Source of the DNA: JACKJP01 sp050249695
GTDB lineage: Bacteria; Pseudomonadota; Alphaproteobacteria; Rhizobiales; Tepidamorphaceae
Reading direction: 5' to 3'
Assembly: GCA_050249695.1 (NCBI GenBank)
Contig: JBFWQA010000002.1
Location: forward strand, 372,001-436,000
DNA length: 64,000 nt
The number at the start of each line of letters is the position of its first letter. The first letter of the stretch is position 1. Below the pieces are notes generated by a model. That model did no database searches. It had not been told where the DNA came from and saw only the letters and a program-made list of their open reading frames with translations. The translations under genes were made by a program, and so were the position numbers. Below are positions 26,353 to 35,560 of this stretch, piece by piece.

Positions 26353-27195
26353 TCATGCCGCGACTTCGGCGTGGGATAGCCCATCTGACGGGGTTTTTGA
26401 ATAGCTGGGGACGATGTCCAGCTGTTGCCCGTTGCGCAGCGCCATCGCCGCCCCGGCGACAAAGGCGTGCGCCGCGGCCGTCACCTGCTTGCGCTCGGCG
26501 GCGCCGGCCATTTCCATCACCGGCCCGAATGCGATCGTCACGTCCAGCGGCGGGGAGGAGAATATGTGAAGAAGATGCGGCACCAGGGTCATGTCGCCGT
26601 ACCAGCACACGAAAGGCCGCTCGCGCCGCAGCAGCGGCAGCCCGGCCCGACCCGTATAGACGAGCGCCATGGGCTGCACCCGAACGGGCGTATCCCGCCC
26701 GGCAAGCACCGCGCCGACGAGCGAGGACTTGAACGGCAGCACCCGGTTTCCGTCGCTCGAGGTGCCTTCGGCAAACAGCACCGCCCGGTCGCCGAGCTGC
26801 AGCCTCTCGCCGATGGCGCCGCCATCCTGCATCGTGCGGGTACGGCGCTCGCGGGCGACGAAGACTGTATACTGGAGCTTGGCCAGCCAGCCGAAGCCGG
26901 GCCACGAGGAGACGTCGTCCTTGGCCACGAAGACCAGCGGGGCGATCGCGCCGATGACGGGAATGTCGAGCCAGGATACATGGTTGGACACCAGCAGCGC
27001 CGGCCCTTCGACCAGCTGCTCGCCGGCAAAACGCACCCGGATGCCGAGGACGCGCAGCGTCATGCGGTGGAAGATCAGCGGAAGCAGGAACGCGCGGCGC
27101 GCGCCGAGCAGGATGACGACGCGCTGTACGGGCGCAACCGCCAAGGTTCCCAGCAGAAAGAGCCCGACGCGCAGCCAGGTGACGAAGCGCTTCAT
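26353..27195 (-). CDS. plsC: 1-acyl-sn-glycerol-3-phosphate acyltransferase family protein (PlsC/OlsA-like)
   Basis: Membrane-bound acyltransferase, 280 residues. The N-terminal hydrophobic region (VTWLRVGLFLLGTLAVAPVQ) is followed by the catalytic H-x4-D motif NHVSWLD and the second motif FAEGTSSDG, which replaces the common FPEGTRS. The family transfers acyl chains to lysophosphatidate, or in rhizobia to lyso-ornithine lipid (OlsA). From memory, the Sinorhizobium gene in this context next to miaB is OlsA; with olsB also in this window (48.3 kb), an ornithine-lipid role is plausible but not proven. The start overlaps the fur stop by four bases. Confidence 0.85.
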   Translation of the reverse strand: MKRFVTWLRVGLFLLGTLAVAPVQRVVILLGARRAFLLPLIFHRMTLRVLGIRVRFAGEQLVEGPALLVSNHVSWLDIPVIGAIAPLVFVAKDDVSSWPGFGWLAKLQYTVFVARERRTRTMQDGGAIGERLQLGDRAVLFAEGTSSDGNRVLPFKSSLVGAVLAGRDTPVRVQPMALVYTGRAGLPLLRRERPFVCWYGDMTLVPHLLHIFSSPPLDVTIAFGPVMEMAGAAERKQVTAAAHAFVAGAAMALRNGQQLDIVPSYSKTPSDGLSHAEVAA

Positions 27196-27629
27196 CTTCC
27201 CCGGTCTTTCCCGTCCTTGAGCGGCATGCCGAACAATTCCATCCGATGATCCACGAGCCGGTAGCCAAGACGACGGGCGATTCGCTCCTGCAGCGCCTCG
27301 AGCTCGGCGTCGTGGAATTCGACAACATTGCCGGTTTCCATGTCGATAAGATGATCGTGATGCTTGTCGGGCGATTGTTCGTAGCGTGCGCGCCCCTCGC
27401 CGAAATCGAGCTTGGCGAGAATGCCCTTTTCCTGCAGAAGACGGATCGTCCGGTAGACGGTCGACATGGAGATCCGTGAATCGATGGCGCTGACCCGGCG
27501 GTAGAGTTCTTCCACATCCGGATGGTCTTCGCTGTCGGAAAGAACGCGCGCGATGACCCGCCGCTGGCCGGTCATGCGAAGGCCGGCGGCGACGCATTGC
27601 GCCTCAATCGTATTGGCCGGTGCGGCCAT
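27192..27629 (-). CDS. fur: Fur-family metalloregulator (Fur/Mur)
   Basis: 145-residue winged-helix repressor: LRMTGQRRVIARVLSDSEDH and SMSTVYRTIRLLQEKGIL form the DNA-binding half; DKHHDHLIDMETGNVVEFHD is the regulatory metal site. The two CxxC structural zinc pairs of E. coli Fur are absent; the only cysteine is near the N-terminus. That pattern is seen in rhizobial Fur homologues that respond to manganese (Mur). The perfect GGAGGAACG before ATG 27629 fixes the start. With Irr at 5 kb, the genome keeps the Irr-plus-Mur arrangement of rhizobia. Confidence 0.9.
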   Translation of the reverse strand: MAAPANTIEAQCVAAGLRMTGQRRVIARVLSDSEDHPDVEELYRRVSAIDSRISMSTVYRTIRLLQEKGILAKLDFGEGRARYEQSPDKHHDHLIDMETGNVVEFHDAELEALQERIARRLGYRLVDHRMELFGMPLKDGKDRGR

Positions 27630-27682
27630 CGTTCCTCCAGCGGTAACGTCTTTCGTCTTATAGGCGCGACGCGATGGGCGGT

Positions 27683-28135
27683 CTAGGACGGGCACCCGGC
27701 GATATCGCGCCGCATCAGCAGCGCATCGTTGGCGCCGGCCGGACGGTCGGGATAATAGGCCGGGCGCCGGCCGCAGGCGACAAAGCCGGCCGCTCGGTAG
27801 AATGCCACCGCGCCTTCATCGGCCTCCGCGACCTCGATGAACATCCGGGCAATGCCGCGGGCCGCGCAATCGGCCGCAAATCGTTCAAGCATGGCTCTTC
27901 CGAGCCCCCCGCGGCGAAGCGTCTTATCGACAGCGATGGAGAGAATTTCCGCCTCGTCCGCCGCGTGGCGTCCAAGCAGGAACCCGGCGATCCGTTCCCG
28001 GCCCTCGGCGATGAAAGCCGATGCGCCGGGCGAGGAGAGCATCGCGTCGACGGCCGGCGTCTCCCAGCCTTTGGCAAAGGAAGAACCGTGCAGGGCGGCG
28101 ATATCCGGCGCGTCCGCGGCCAGCGCCGCACGCAC
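27683..28135 (-). CDS. rimI: ribosomal-protein-S18-alanine N-acetyltransferase (GNAT)
   Basis: GNAT-fold acetyltransferase of ~150 residues. The acetyl-CoA motif is seen in ILSIAVDKTLRRGGLGRAML, and the C-terminal EVAEADEGAVAFYRAAGFVACGRR-type region, shortened here to VAFYRAAGFVACGRRPAYY, is the RimI signature. RimI acetylates the N-terminus of S18. It lies just after tsaB, the usual pairing. The GTG at 28135 is chosen because GGGGAT lies eight bases ahead; a TTG at 28153 overlapping the tsaB stop is the alternative. Confidence 0.88.
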   Translation of the reverse strand: MRAALAADAPDIAALHGSSFAKGWETPAVDAMLSSPGASAFIAEGRERIAGFLLGRHAADEAEILSIAVDKTLRRGGLGRAMLERFAADCAARGIARMFIEVAEADEGAVAFYRAAGFVACGRRPAYYPDRPAGANDALLMRRDIAGCPS

Positions 28136-28149
28136 GATGAGATCCCCGG

Positions 28150-28800
28150 TCAAAGGCGGGCCAGCGCCGCGTGCGCCTGCGGCCGCGCATCGGCGTCCCG
28201 GAGATAGAGCGGCGCGGGAGGCCGCATCGCATGATCGGCGGCCGCCATCAGGGCAAGGTCGGCGATCGGCAGATGCTCGGGCGCGGCGAGGATCTCCCGG
28301 CCTTCCGGTTCGACGCGCCGCGCGCCCGGCCCGGCCAGCGCGACATCGGCGCCGAGGCCCGCAAGGGGCGCGGCGGCGGGAACGAGCGCGGGCCCGGATA
28401 TGTCGCCTGGAACATTGTAGAGCTGGCGGTAGAAGGCGCCCCGCCTCGCGTCGATCAGGACGGCGAAGGGGCGGCCCGAAGCGAGCTGCGCATAGGCGAA
28501 GACATCGAGCGTCGTCGCGCCTCGAACCGCGACCTTCCACGCAAGGCCGAGCCCGCGCGCGGCGGCAAGACCCACGCGGATGCCGGTGAAACTGCCCGGA
28601 CCGACGGTCACCGCGATGCGTCCGACATCGCCCGGTCCGACGCCGGCGGCCGCGAACAGACGGTGCAAGAGAGAGAAGAAGATTTCCGCGTGACCTGTCG
28701 CCATCGGCTCGGAGACGACGACGGGCGCAGTCCCGCCGCCGCGCCGGAGAAGCGCGAACGAACAAGCGTCGAGCGATGTGTCGATCGCGAGGATGGTCAT
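28150..28800 (-). CDS. tsaB: tRNA N6-threonylcarbamoyladenosine biosynthesis protein TsaB
   Basis: Actin/HSP70-fold partner of TsaD in making t6A37 on ANN-decoding tRNAs. 216 residues beginning MTILAIDTSLDACSFALLRR, with the conserved AVTVGPGSFTGIRVGLAAAR motif near residue 70. ATG 28800 is preferred to the TTG at 28806. TsaD itself is not in the window. Confidence 0.93.
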   Translation of the reverse strand: MTILAIDTSLDACSFALLRRGGGTAPVVVSEPMATGHAEIFFSLLHRLFAAAGVGPGDVGRIAVTVGPGSFTGIRVGLAAARGLGLAWKVAVRGATTLDVFAYAQLASGRPFAVLIDARRGAFYRQLYNVPGDISGPALVPAAAPLAGLGADVALAGPGARRVEPEGREILAAPEHLPIADLALMAAADHAMRPPAPLYLRDADARPQAHAALARL

Positions 28801-28849
28801 CGGCAAGGGATAGACCCGCCGACGCGGGTCAAGTCAAGCGGCGCGGCGA

Positions 28850-29401
28850 TCAGACCGGGCGGACTTCCTGTACGTCCGGCACGAAGTGCCGCAGCAGGTT
28901 CTCGATGCCGTTCTTCAGCGTCGCGGTGGAACTCGGGCAACCCGAGCAGGCGCCACGCATGTTGAGATAGACCACGCCCTCGCGGAAACCGCGGAAGGTG
29001 ATGTCGCCGCCGTCATGGGCAACCGCGGGCCGGACGCGCGTCTCGATCAGTTCCCTGATCGTGTTGACCGTTTCCTCATCGCCATCGGTGAAGAACTCGT
29101 CGTCGGCATCCGCGCTCCCGCTTTCGACGATCGGCGCGCCGGTCATGAAGTGCTCCATGATCGCGCCGAGAATGGCGGGCTTGAGATGCTGCCAGTCCTG
29201 CCCGCCCTTGGTGATCGTGATGAAGTCGGATCCGAAGAAGACACCTTCGACGCCGTCGATCTCGAAGAGACGGCGGGCGAGCGGCGCGGCCGCCGCGCTT
29301 TCGGCATCGCGAAAATCCATCGTGCCGCTGTCGAGCACCGTCTTTCCGGGCAGGAATTTCAGCGTCGCGGGATTGGGCGTGGCTTCGGTCTGGATAAACA
29401 T
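28850..29401 (-). CDS. nfuA: NfuA/NifU-like iron-sulfur cluster carrier
   Basis: 183 residues: an N-terminal Nfu_N domain (MFIQTEATPNPATLKFLPGK) and a C-terminal NifU-like domain with the cluster-binding CxxC (Cys152/Cys155 in RGACSGCPSSTATLK). It carries and delivers 4Fe-4S clusters; MiaB, encoded nearby, is a typical client of such carriers. The N-terminal family is the alphaproteobacterial/mitochondrial NFU1 type rather than the degenerate A-type of E. coli NfuA. Confidence 0.93.
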   Translation of the reverse strand: MFIQTEATPNPATLKFLPGKTVLDSGTMDFRDAESAAAAPLARRLFEIDGVEGVFFGSDFITITKGGQDWQHLKPAILGAIMEHFMTGAPIVESGSADADDEFFTDGDEETVNTIRELIETRVRPAVAHDGGDITFRGFREGVVYLNMRGACSGCPSSTATLKNGIENLLRHFVPDVQEVRPV

Positions 29402-29491
29402 CGCTCTTGCCTTTCGTGCCGCTTTCGCGGTCGTTTTAGAAACATTCTAACATATAGGCCGATCAGGCGCCGATGGCAACCGCTGCCCGGT

Positions 29492-29986
29492 TCAGGTGAC
29501 GGCGTCCATGTCCTCGTCGGAAATGTTGCCCGGCACCACCGTGATCGGGATCGGGAACGTGCCCGACAGGCGTCCGGCAAGCGTGGTTACGAGCGGCCCG
29601 GGGCCCTCCGTTTCGGTGCCGGCGGCCAGAACGAGAATGGCGATGGAGGGATCGTCCTCGATCGCCTGGACGATCTGATCGGCGCGCTGGCCCTCGAGAA
29701 TGATGTATTCGGCGCTTTCGTCGCACCAGTCGCGGATCTTGGCCACGTAGGCGGCGAGAATCTTCTCGGCCTCCTCATAAGCCTCCGCGCGCATGATGTC
29801 CTCGACGCCAAGCCAGTGCTGGAACTCGCCGGGGACCAGCACGAAAAGCATCACGACACGGCCGCGGGTGCTTCTGGCGCGCTTTGCGGCGTAGCGCACC
29901 GCGCGCTCGCATTCGGGCGTATCGTCGATGACGACCAGGAACTTCCGGGGATTTTCCGTGTCGTATTTTTTTCGCCGCGTAGCCAT
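29492..29986 (-). CDS. universal stress protein (UspA family)
   Basis: 164 residues, single Usp domain. It starts with a basic tail (MATRRKKYD), then the first beta strand FLVVIDDTPECERAVRYAAK. The segment LAAGTETEGPGPLVTTLAGR near residue 135 corresponds to the loop that in ATP-binding members reads G-x2-G-x9-G-S/T; here the spacing is only partly kept, so nucleotide binding is uncertain. It lies between trpS and nfuA. Function unknown. Confidence 0.85.
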   Translation of the reverse strand: MATRRKKYDTENPRKFLVVIDDTPECERAVRYAAKRARSTRGRVVMLFVLVPGEFQHWLGVEDIMRAEAYEEAEKILAAYVAKIRDWCDESAEYIILEGQRADQIVQAIEDDPSIAILVLAAGTETEGPGPLVTTLAGRLSGTFPIPITVVPGNISDEDMDAVT

Positions 29987-30046
29987 CGGGCCTCATGATG
30001 CATGGCGTGCCGGGGACCGGCAACAAGGGAATTCGCCGGTGCCCTA

Positions 30047-31081
30047 TCAGTGGCGGATCAAGCCGATGATGTCCTTCACCGCCGCCATCGTCTCCGACGC
30101 CAGCACCGATGCCCGGTCAGCGCCATCGCCGAGAATCCTGTCGATCTCGGCCGGATCTGCCAGATAGCGACGCATTTCCGCATTGATAGGGGCGAGCTTA
30201 TCCACCGCCAGATCGGTCAGCGCCTTCTTGAAGTCGGAGAACTGGCTGCCGTTGAATTCGGACAGGACGGAGGACACCTCGCCGCCCGCCAGCGCCGCAT
30301 AGATCCCCACCAGGTTAGCCGCTTCCGGACGTCCATCGAGGCCCTCCGCCGCGCCGGGCAGCGGATCGGGATCGGTTCGCGCCTTGCGGATTTTCTGCGC
30401 GATCGTGTCGGCGTCGTCGGTGAGGTTGATTCTCGCCAGGTCGGAAGGGTCGGACTTCGACATCTTCACCTTGCCGTCGCGCAGGCTCATGACGCGGGTT
30501 GCCGGCCCGGCGATCAGCGGCTCGGGCTGCGGAAAGAACATGTCGCCGAAGCCGTTTGCCTCAATCGAGGCGGCGAAATCGTTGTTGAACTTCTGCGCGA
30601 TGTCGCGCGACAGTTCCAGATGCTGCTTCTGATCCTCGCCGACCGGAACATGGGTCGCCCTGTATACCAGAATGTCGGCGGCCATCAGATTGGGATAGGC
30701 AAAAAGCCCGACCGAGGCGTTCTCGCGGTTCTTGCCCGCCTTTTCCTTGAACTGGGTCATCCGGTTGAGCCAGCCCATGCGCGCGACGCAGTTGAAGATC
30801 CAGGCAAGTTCGGCATGACCCGAGACCTGGCTCTGGTTGAAGACGATGTGCTTTTCCGGATCGATCCCGGCGGCGAGGAAGGCGGCGGTGACCTCACGGA
30901 TATTGTGACGCAGCTCGGCCGGCTCCTGCCATACGGTGATGGCGTGGAGATCGACGACGCAATAGAGGCAATCATGCTCGTCCTGCAGCGCCACGAAACG
31001 CTGGATGGCGCCGAGATAGTTGCCCAGATGCAGGTTTCCCGTCGGCTGGACGCCGGAGAAAACGCGCGTGGGAATGGCCAT
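30047..31081 (-). CDS. trpS: tryptophanyl-tRNA synthetase
   Basis: Class I aminoacyl-tRNA synthetase, 344 residues. The HIGH-type motif is in SGVQPTGNLHLGNYLGAI and the KMSKS loop is KVKMSKSDPSD. It begins MAIPTRVFSG at ATG 31081 with AGGAG ahead; in-frame ATGs further upstream lack homology. Confidence 0.97.
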   Translation of the reverse strand: MAIPTRVFSGVQPTGNLHLGNYLGAIQRFVALQDEHDCLYCVVDLHAITVWQEPAELRHNIREVTAAFLAAGIDPEKHIVFNQSQVSGHAELAWIFNCVARMGWLNRMTQFKEKAGKNRENASVGLFAYPNLMAADILVYRATHVPVGEDQKQHLELSRDIAQKFNNDFAASIEANGFGDMFFPQPEPLIAGPATRVMSLRDGKVKMSKSDPSDLARINLTDDADTIAQKIRKARTDPDPLPGAAEGLDGRPEAANLVGIYAALAGGEVSSVLSEFNGSQFSDFKKALTDLAVDKLAPINAEMRRYLADPAEIDRILGDGADRASVLASETMAAVKDIIGLIRH

Positions 31082-31179
31082 GTCCTCAAACTCCTGACGG
31101 ATGCCGCAAGCACGCGGCACGACTTGCATTGTGACGCGGCGCGTTATGGCCGAAGGCGGCGGGCGGCGCAAGCGCGCCT

Positions 31180-32721
31180 TCAGGCACGGCGCCGCATCAT
31201 CCGCCGGATTTCCGAAGGGCTTGTGACCTTCAGCAGCACGGCGGCGGCGGCGTAAGCCACGACACCCGCCGCAACGAGCCCCGCCAGCAGCAGAAGCGGC
31301 GGCATCCGCCCGTCAAGCAGCCAGCGCAGCGCCAGAATCACGGCCCCCATGAGAAGGCTGGCGACGACACTGCCCGCGATCTTCGATTTCAGCCGCGCGT
31401 CGAATACCAGCGCGTCGGCACGCAGCAGGCCGCGCGCAAGCAGGCCCGTGTTCAGCCAGCCGGCCAGCGACGTCGCCAGCGCGATCCCGACATGGGCGAA
31501 GAAGGGAAACAGCGCCAGGGAAAAGACGATGTTGGCGACGACGCCGGCAATGGCGAACCGCATCGGCGTCGCGGTGTCCTCTCTTGCGAAGAAGGCGGGA
31601 GAGAAGACCTTGTTGAGCACGAAAGCGGGCAGGCCGAGAGCGAAGGCGACGACCGCATTGGCCGTCGCCACGCTGTCGGCCGCCTGAAAGGCGCCGCGTT
31701 GAAACAGCGCGGTAACGATCACCAGCGGCATCGTGATCAGGGCGACCGTCGCGGGTAGTGTCAGGATCAGCGAGAACTCGATCGCCCGGTTCTGGGCGTG
31801 CAGCGTACCGGCCATGTCGGCGGCGCGGAGCCGGCGCGAGATGTCCGGCAGCAGGACCACGCCGATGGCGACGCCGACGACGCCGAGCGGCAGCTGATAG
31901 AGCCTGTCGGCGTAGTAGAGATAGGATACCGCGCCGGCGCTCATCGACGCGATCATCGTGCCGACGACGATGTTGATCTGGGTCACGCCGCCGGCGATGA
32001 CCCCGGGGACGGCAAGGCGGGCAAGGCGCCTGACGCCCGCGCTGAGAACCGGACGGCGCAACGGGATGGAGAAGCCCGCCCTGCGCAACGCGGCGATGAC
32101 CAGGACAAGCTGCGCGGCGCCGCCGACAACCGTCCCGACCGTCAGGGCGATGCCCGCCTGACGCGTATCGGCCCAGTCCATGAAGAAGATGAAGACCAGC
32201 GTCCCGATCAGCACGACATTGAGCAGCGCCGGCGCGAGCGCGGCGGCGGCGAAGCGGCCGAGGCCGTTGAGCACGCCCGACATCAGGGCGAGCAGCGAGA
32301 CGAGCGCCAGGTAGGGAAAGGCGATCCGCGTCAGCAGGACGGCCAGATCGAACTTCTCCGGGTCGGAAGCGAAGCCGGGCGCCATCACATACATCAACAG
32401 CGGCATCGCGATCTCGCACAGGGCGGTCAGCAGCAGCAGGACGGTGAGCAGCGCCACCGCCGCCTCGCCGGCAAAGCGCGAGGCGCTTGCCCTGCCCTCG
32501 CCCTCCAGCGCGCGGGCGAAGAGCGGGATGAAGGCGGAATTGAAGGCCCCTTCGGCAAACAGGCGCCGGAAAAGGTTGGGGAAACGGAACGCGACGACGA
32601 ACGCGTCGGCGACCGGCCCGGTGCCGAGCGCTGCGGCGATGAACATGTCGCGCACGAAGCCGAGTACGCGCGAGGTCGCGGTCGCGCCGCCGACGGTGGC
32701 AAAGTTCCGCAGCATGGACAT
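31180..32721 (-). CDS. murJ: lipid II flippase MurJ (MviN)
   Basis: Polytopic inner-membrane protein of 513 residues with about 14 hydrophobic helices, a member of the MOP exporter superfamily. It flips lipid II to the periplasmic face for peptidoglycan assembly. The N-terminus MLRNFATVGGATATSRVLGF and the RNLFRRLFAEGAF-like segment (here FPNLFRRLFAEGAFNSAFIP) are family hallmarks. It lies between glnD and trpS, the order recalled for rhizobia. Confidence 0.95.
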   Translation of the reverse strand: MSMLRNFATVGGATATSRVLGFVRDMFIAAALGTGPVADAFVVAFRFPNLFRRLFAEGAFNSAFIPLFARALEGEGRASASRFAGEAAVALLTVLLLLTALCEIAMPLLMYVMAPGFASDPEKFDLAVLLTRIAFPYLALVSLLALMSGVLNGLGRFAAAALAPALLNVVLIGTLVFIFFMDWADTRQAGIALTVGTVVGGAAQLVLVIAALRRAGFSIPLRRPVLSAGVRRLARLAVPGVIAGGVTQINIVVGTMIASMSAGAVSYLYYADRLYQLPLGVVGVAIGVVLLPDISRRLRAADMAGTLHAQNRAIEFSLILTLPATVALITMPLVIVTALFQRGAFQAADSVATANAVVAFALGLPAFVLNKVFSPAFFAREDTATPMRFAIAGVVANIVFSLALFPFFAHVGIALATSLAGWLNTGLLARGLLRADALVFDARLKSKIAGSVVASLLMGAVILALRWLLDGRMPPLLLLAGLVAAGVVAYAAAAVLLKVTSPSEIRRMMRRRA

Positions 32722-32809
32722 GGACAGTGAGAGCCCCGCGAATCGCCTTCTTGAGCCGCTGTGCCGCCCTTCTACACGAAGCGCGGGCGCGCGGGCAGCT
32801 TCAACAATC

Positions 32810-35560
32810 TCATTCGGACGAGAAGACGGCGAGGAGATGGCGCCGGATCGAGGACTGCCTGTTGGCGTTGACGATCTTCTGTCCGGTCAGATCCGTCACA
32901 TAGAAGACGTCGACGACGCGTTCGCCGAATGTCGCGATGTGGGCCGAACCGATATTGAGATTGAGGCCGGAGATCGCGAGCGTCAGTCCGTAGAGCAGTC
33001 CCGGGCGATCGAGACCGGACACCTCGACGACCGTGAACCGGTCCGACAGAGAGTTGTTGATATGGACGTCCGGCTCCATCGAAAACGCCTTGAGCCGGCC
33101 CTTGATGTCGGATTTCTCGCGGACGATCTTCGCCAGGCCGAGCTGGCCTGAAAGGGCAACCTCGATCATGTCGGTGATGCGCCGGGCGCGCCGCCGCTCG
33201 TCCTCGGCCTCGGGAAACTCGCGGCGGATGAAGATCGTGTCGAGCGCGTAGCCGTCGGTCGTGGTGAATATCTGGGCATCGACGATGTTGGCGTTCGTCG
33301 CCGTGCAGACGCCCGCGATCACCGAAAGGAGCTTGGGATGGTCGGGTGCGGACACGGTAATCTCGGTGATCGCCTGAAAGGAATCGGTGGAGACATCGGT
33401 CGCGAGCGGCTTCTTTTCCTCGCGCGCCTTGCGCAGGAATTCGGCGTGCCGGGCGCGCCTTTCGGGCTCGGTCTTCAGCCAGTAGGCCGGGTAGTGGCGC
33501 TTGGCGTAGGCGGCAAATGCGCGCTCCGACCACTCGGGCAGCATGTCGCGCGTCTGCTTCTGCGCCGCGGCAAGCCGGGCGGGACGCTCCTGCTTGCTGT
33601 GGCCGCCGCTGAGGATCGGCTCGGTCTCGTAGTAGAGGGTGCGCAGCAACTGGCCCTTCCAGCCGTTCCAGACGCCCGGACCGACCGCTCTGATGTCGGC
33701 AACCGTCAGGATGAGCAGCAGCTTGAGCCGTTCCGGACTCTGCACCAGCGCCGCGAAATCGGCGATGGTCCGCGGGTCGGCGAGATCGCGCGACTGGGCG
33801 ACCATGCTCATCACGAGGTGATTCTCGATCAGCCACGCGACCGTTTCCGTTTCGGCCTTCGAGAAACCGAAGCGCGGACAGAGCTTGCGGGCGATGCGGG
33901 CGCCGGCGATCGAGTGATCCTCCGGCCGGCCTTTGGCGATGTCGTGCAGGAGCATGGTGACGTAGAGGATTTCGCGCCGGTCGATGGACCTGATCAGCTC
34001 GTCGGCCAGCGGGTGGTCGTTTTCGTGACGGCCCGCCTCGATGTCGGACAGCACGCCGACCGAGCGGATGAGATGCTCGTCCACGGTGTAGTGGTGATAC
34101 ATGTTGAACTGCGCCAGGGCGACGATCTTGCCGAAATCGGGCACGAAACGCCCCAGGACGCCGGCTTCGTTCATGCGGCGCAGGACCACTTCAGGATCGC
34201 GTTTCGACGACACGATCTCGACGAAGAGCCGGTTTGCCTCCTCGTCCTCGCGCAGCTTCCTGTCGATGAGCCTGAGCGAGCGATGCGCGAGCTTCAGCGC
34301 GTCGGGGTGGAAGACCAGATTGGACTTGTCGGCGAAGTGAAAGAGCCGGATCAGATTGACCGGATCGCGCTCGAAGACCTGGTCGTCGGCAACGTTGAGC
34401 CGGTCGCCGTCATTGACGAAATCCGTGTTGCCGCCGATGGCCCGCTTGCCCCTGCCGGCCCTGCCGAAGAAGCGCGACAGCATCGGCACCTTCTTGGCGT
34501 GCTCGTCCTCGAGCCCGGCGCAGATCAGACGGGTCAGGTCGCCGACATCCTTGGCGATGAGGAAATAGTGCTTCATGAAGCGTTCCACGTCGCGCTGGCC
34601 GGGATGCGGCATATAGTTCAGGCGCGCGGCCATCGCCCGCTGCAGGTCAAAGGAAAGGCGCTCTTCGGCGCGGCCTGTCAGGAAATGCAGGTTGCAGCGC
34701 ACCGACCAGAGGAAATCCTCACATTTTTCGAAGAGTTTCACCTCCTCGGCCGAGATCACCCCGAGATTGCCGAGGTCTCGCCAGGTTTCTATCCCGTAGT
34801 GGTACTTGGCAATCCAGTAGAGGGTCTGAAGGTCGCGCAGACCTCCCTTTCCCTCCTTCACATTCGGCTCGACCACATAGCGCGAGCCGCCCCCCGAACG
34901 ATGCCTTGCGTCGCGCTCGGCGAGCTTGGCCTCGATGAATTCGGCGCTGGTGCCGGCCACGATCTTCGTCCTGAAAGCTTCGAGAAACTCGGCGAAGAGC
35001 GTCTTGTCGCCGCACAGATGACGCGCATCGACGAGCGCGGTGCGGATCGTCATGTCGTCGCGCGCGGCGCGGATGCACTCGCCGACCGTGCGCGTCGCGT
35101 GGCCGACCTTGAAGCCGAGATCCCACAGCAGGTAGAGAATGTATTCCACCACGCTCTCGCCCCAGGGCGTCTGCTTGTAGGGGAGCAGGAACAGCAGATC
35201 GATGTCGGAGCCGGGCGCCAGCGTGTTGCGGCCGTAGCCGCCCACCGCGACCACCGACATGCGCTCAGATTCCGACGGGTTCATCGCCTGATAGACATTG
35301 CGCAGGGCGAAACGGTAGAGGGCGTCGATCAGCAGATCCTGAAAGCCGGACAGCGTCTCGGCGCAGGCGATGCCCCGGCCGTCCTCGACGAGCTGTGCGT
35401 CGATCTTCCGGCGGGCGCCGGCGATAAGGTCCTTGAGATGCTCCAGAAGCGCCTTGCGCATTTCGCTCTGGTCGCCGGTGCTCCTGAATATCGCGTCGAG
35501 GTCGCGATCGACGGCCGCGGCGTCGAATATCTCCTCAAGGCGCCTGGTAACCCTGCTCAT
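32810..35560 (-). CDS. glnD: bifunctional PII uridylyltransferase/uridylyl-removing enzyme
   Basis: Nitrogen sensor that uridylylates PII proteins when glutamine is low and removes the group when it is high. 916 residues: a nucleotidyltransferase domain with VGGYGRNTLAPGSDIDLLFL (~105-125), an HD domain with TMLLHDIAKGRPEDHSIAGA (~520-540), and two C-terminal ACT domains (ITVSAPDHPKLLSVIAGVC and VSGLDRPGLLYGLTLAISG) that bind glutamine. All parts are intact. The start overlaps the mutS stop by four bases. Confidence 0.97.
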   Translation of the reverse strand: MSRVTRRLEEIFDAAAVDRDLDAIFRSTGDQSEMRKALLEHLKDLIAGARRKIDAQLVEDGRGIACAETLSGFQDLLIDALYRFALRNVYQAMNPSESERMSVVAVGGYGRNTLAPGSDIDLLFLLPYKQTPWGESVVEYILYLLWDLGFKVGHATRTVGECIRAARDDMTIRTALVDARHLCGDKTLFAEFLEAFRTKIVAGTSAEFIEAKLAERDARHRSGGGSRYVVEPNVKEGKGGLRDLQTLYWIAKYHYGIETWRDLGNLGVISAEEVKLFEKCEDFLWSVRCNLHFLTGRAEERLSFDLQRAMAARLNYMPHPGQRDVERFMKHYFLIAKDVGDLTRLICAGLEDEHAKKVPMLSRFFGRAGRGKRAIGGNTDFVNDGDRLNVADDQVFERDPVNLIRLFHFADKSNLVFHPDALKLAHRSLRLIDRKLREDEEANRLFVEIVSSKRDPEVVLRRMNEAGVLGRFVPDFGKIVALAQFNMYHHYTVDEHLIRSVGVLSDIEAGRHENDHPLADELIRSIDRREILYVTMLLHDIAKGRPEDHSIAGARIARKLCPRFGFSKAETETVAWLIENHLVMSMVAQSRDLADPRTIADFAALVQSPERLKLLLILTVADIRAVGPGVWNGWKGQLLRTLYYETEPILSGGHSKQERPARLAAAQKQTRDMLPEWSERAFAAYAKRHYPAYWLKTEPERRARHAEFLRKAREEKKPLATDVSTDSFQAITEITVSAPDHPKLLSVIAGVCTATNANIVDAQIFTTTDGYALDTIFIRREFPEAEDERRRARRITDMIEVALSGQLGLAKIVREKSDIKGRLKAFSMEPDVHINNSLSDRFTVVEVSGLDRPGLLYGLTLAISGLNLNIGSAHIATFGERVVDVFYVTDLTGQKIVNANRQSSIRRHLLAVFSSE

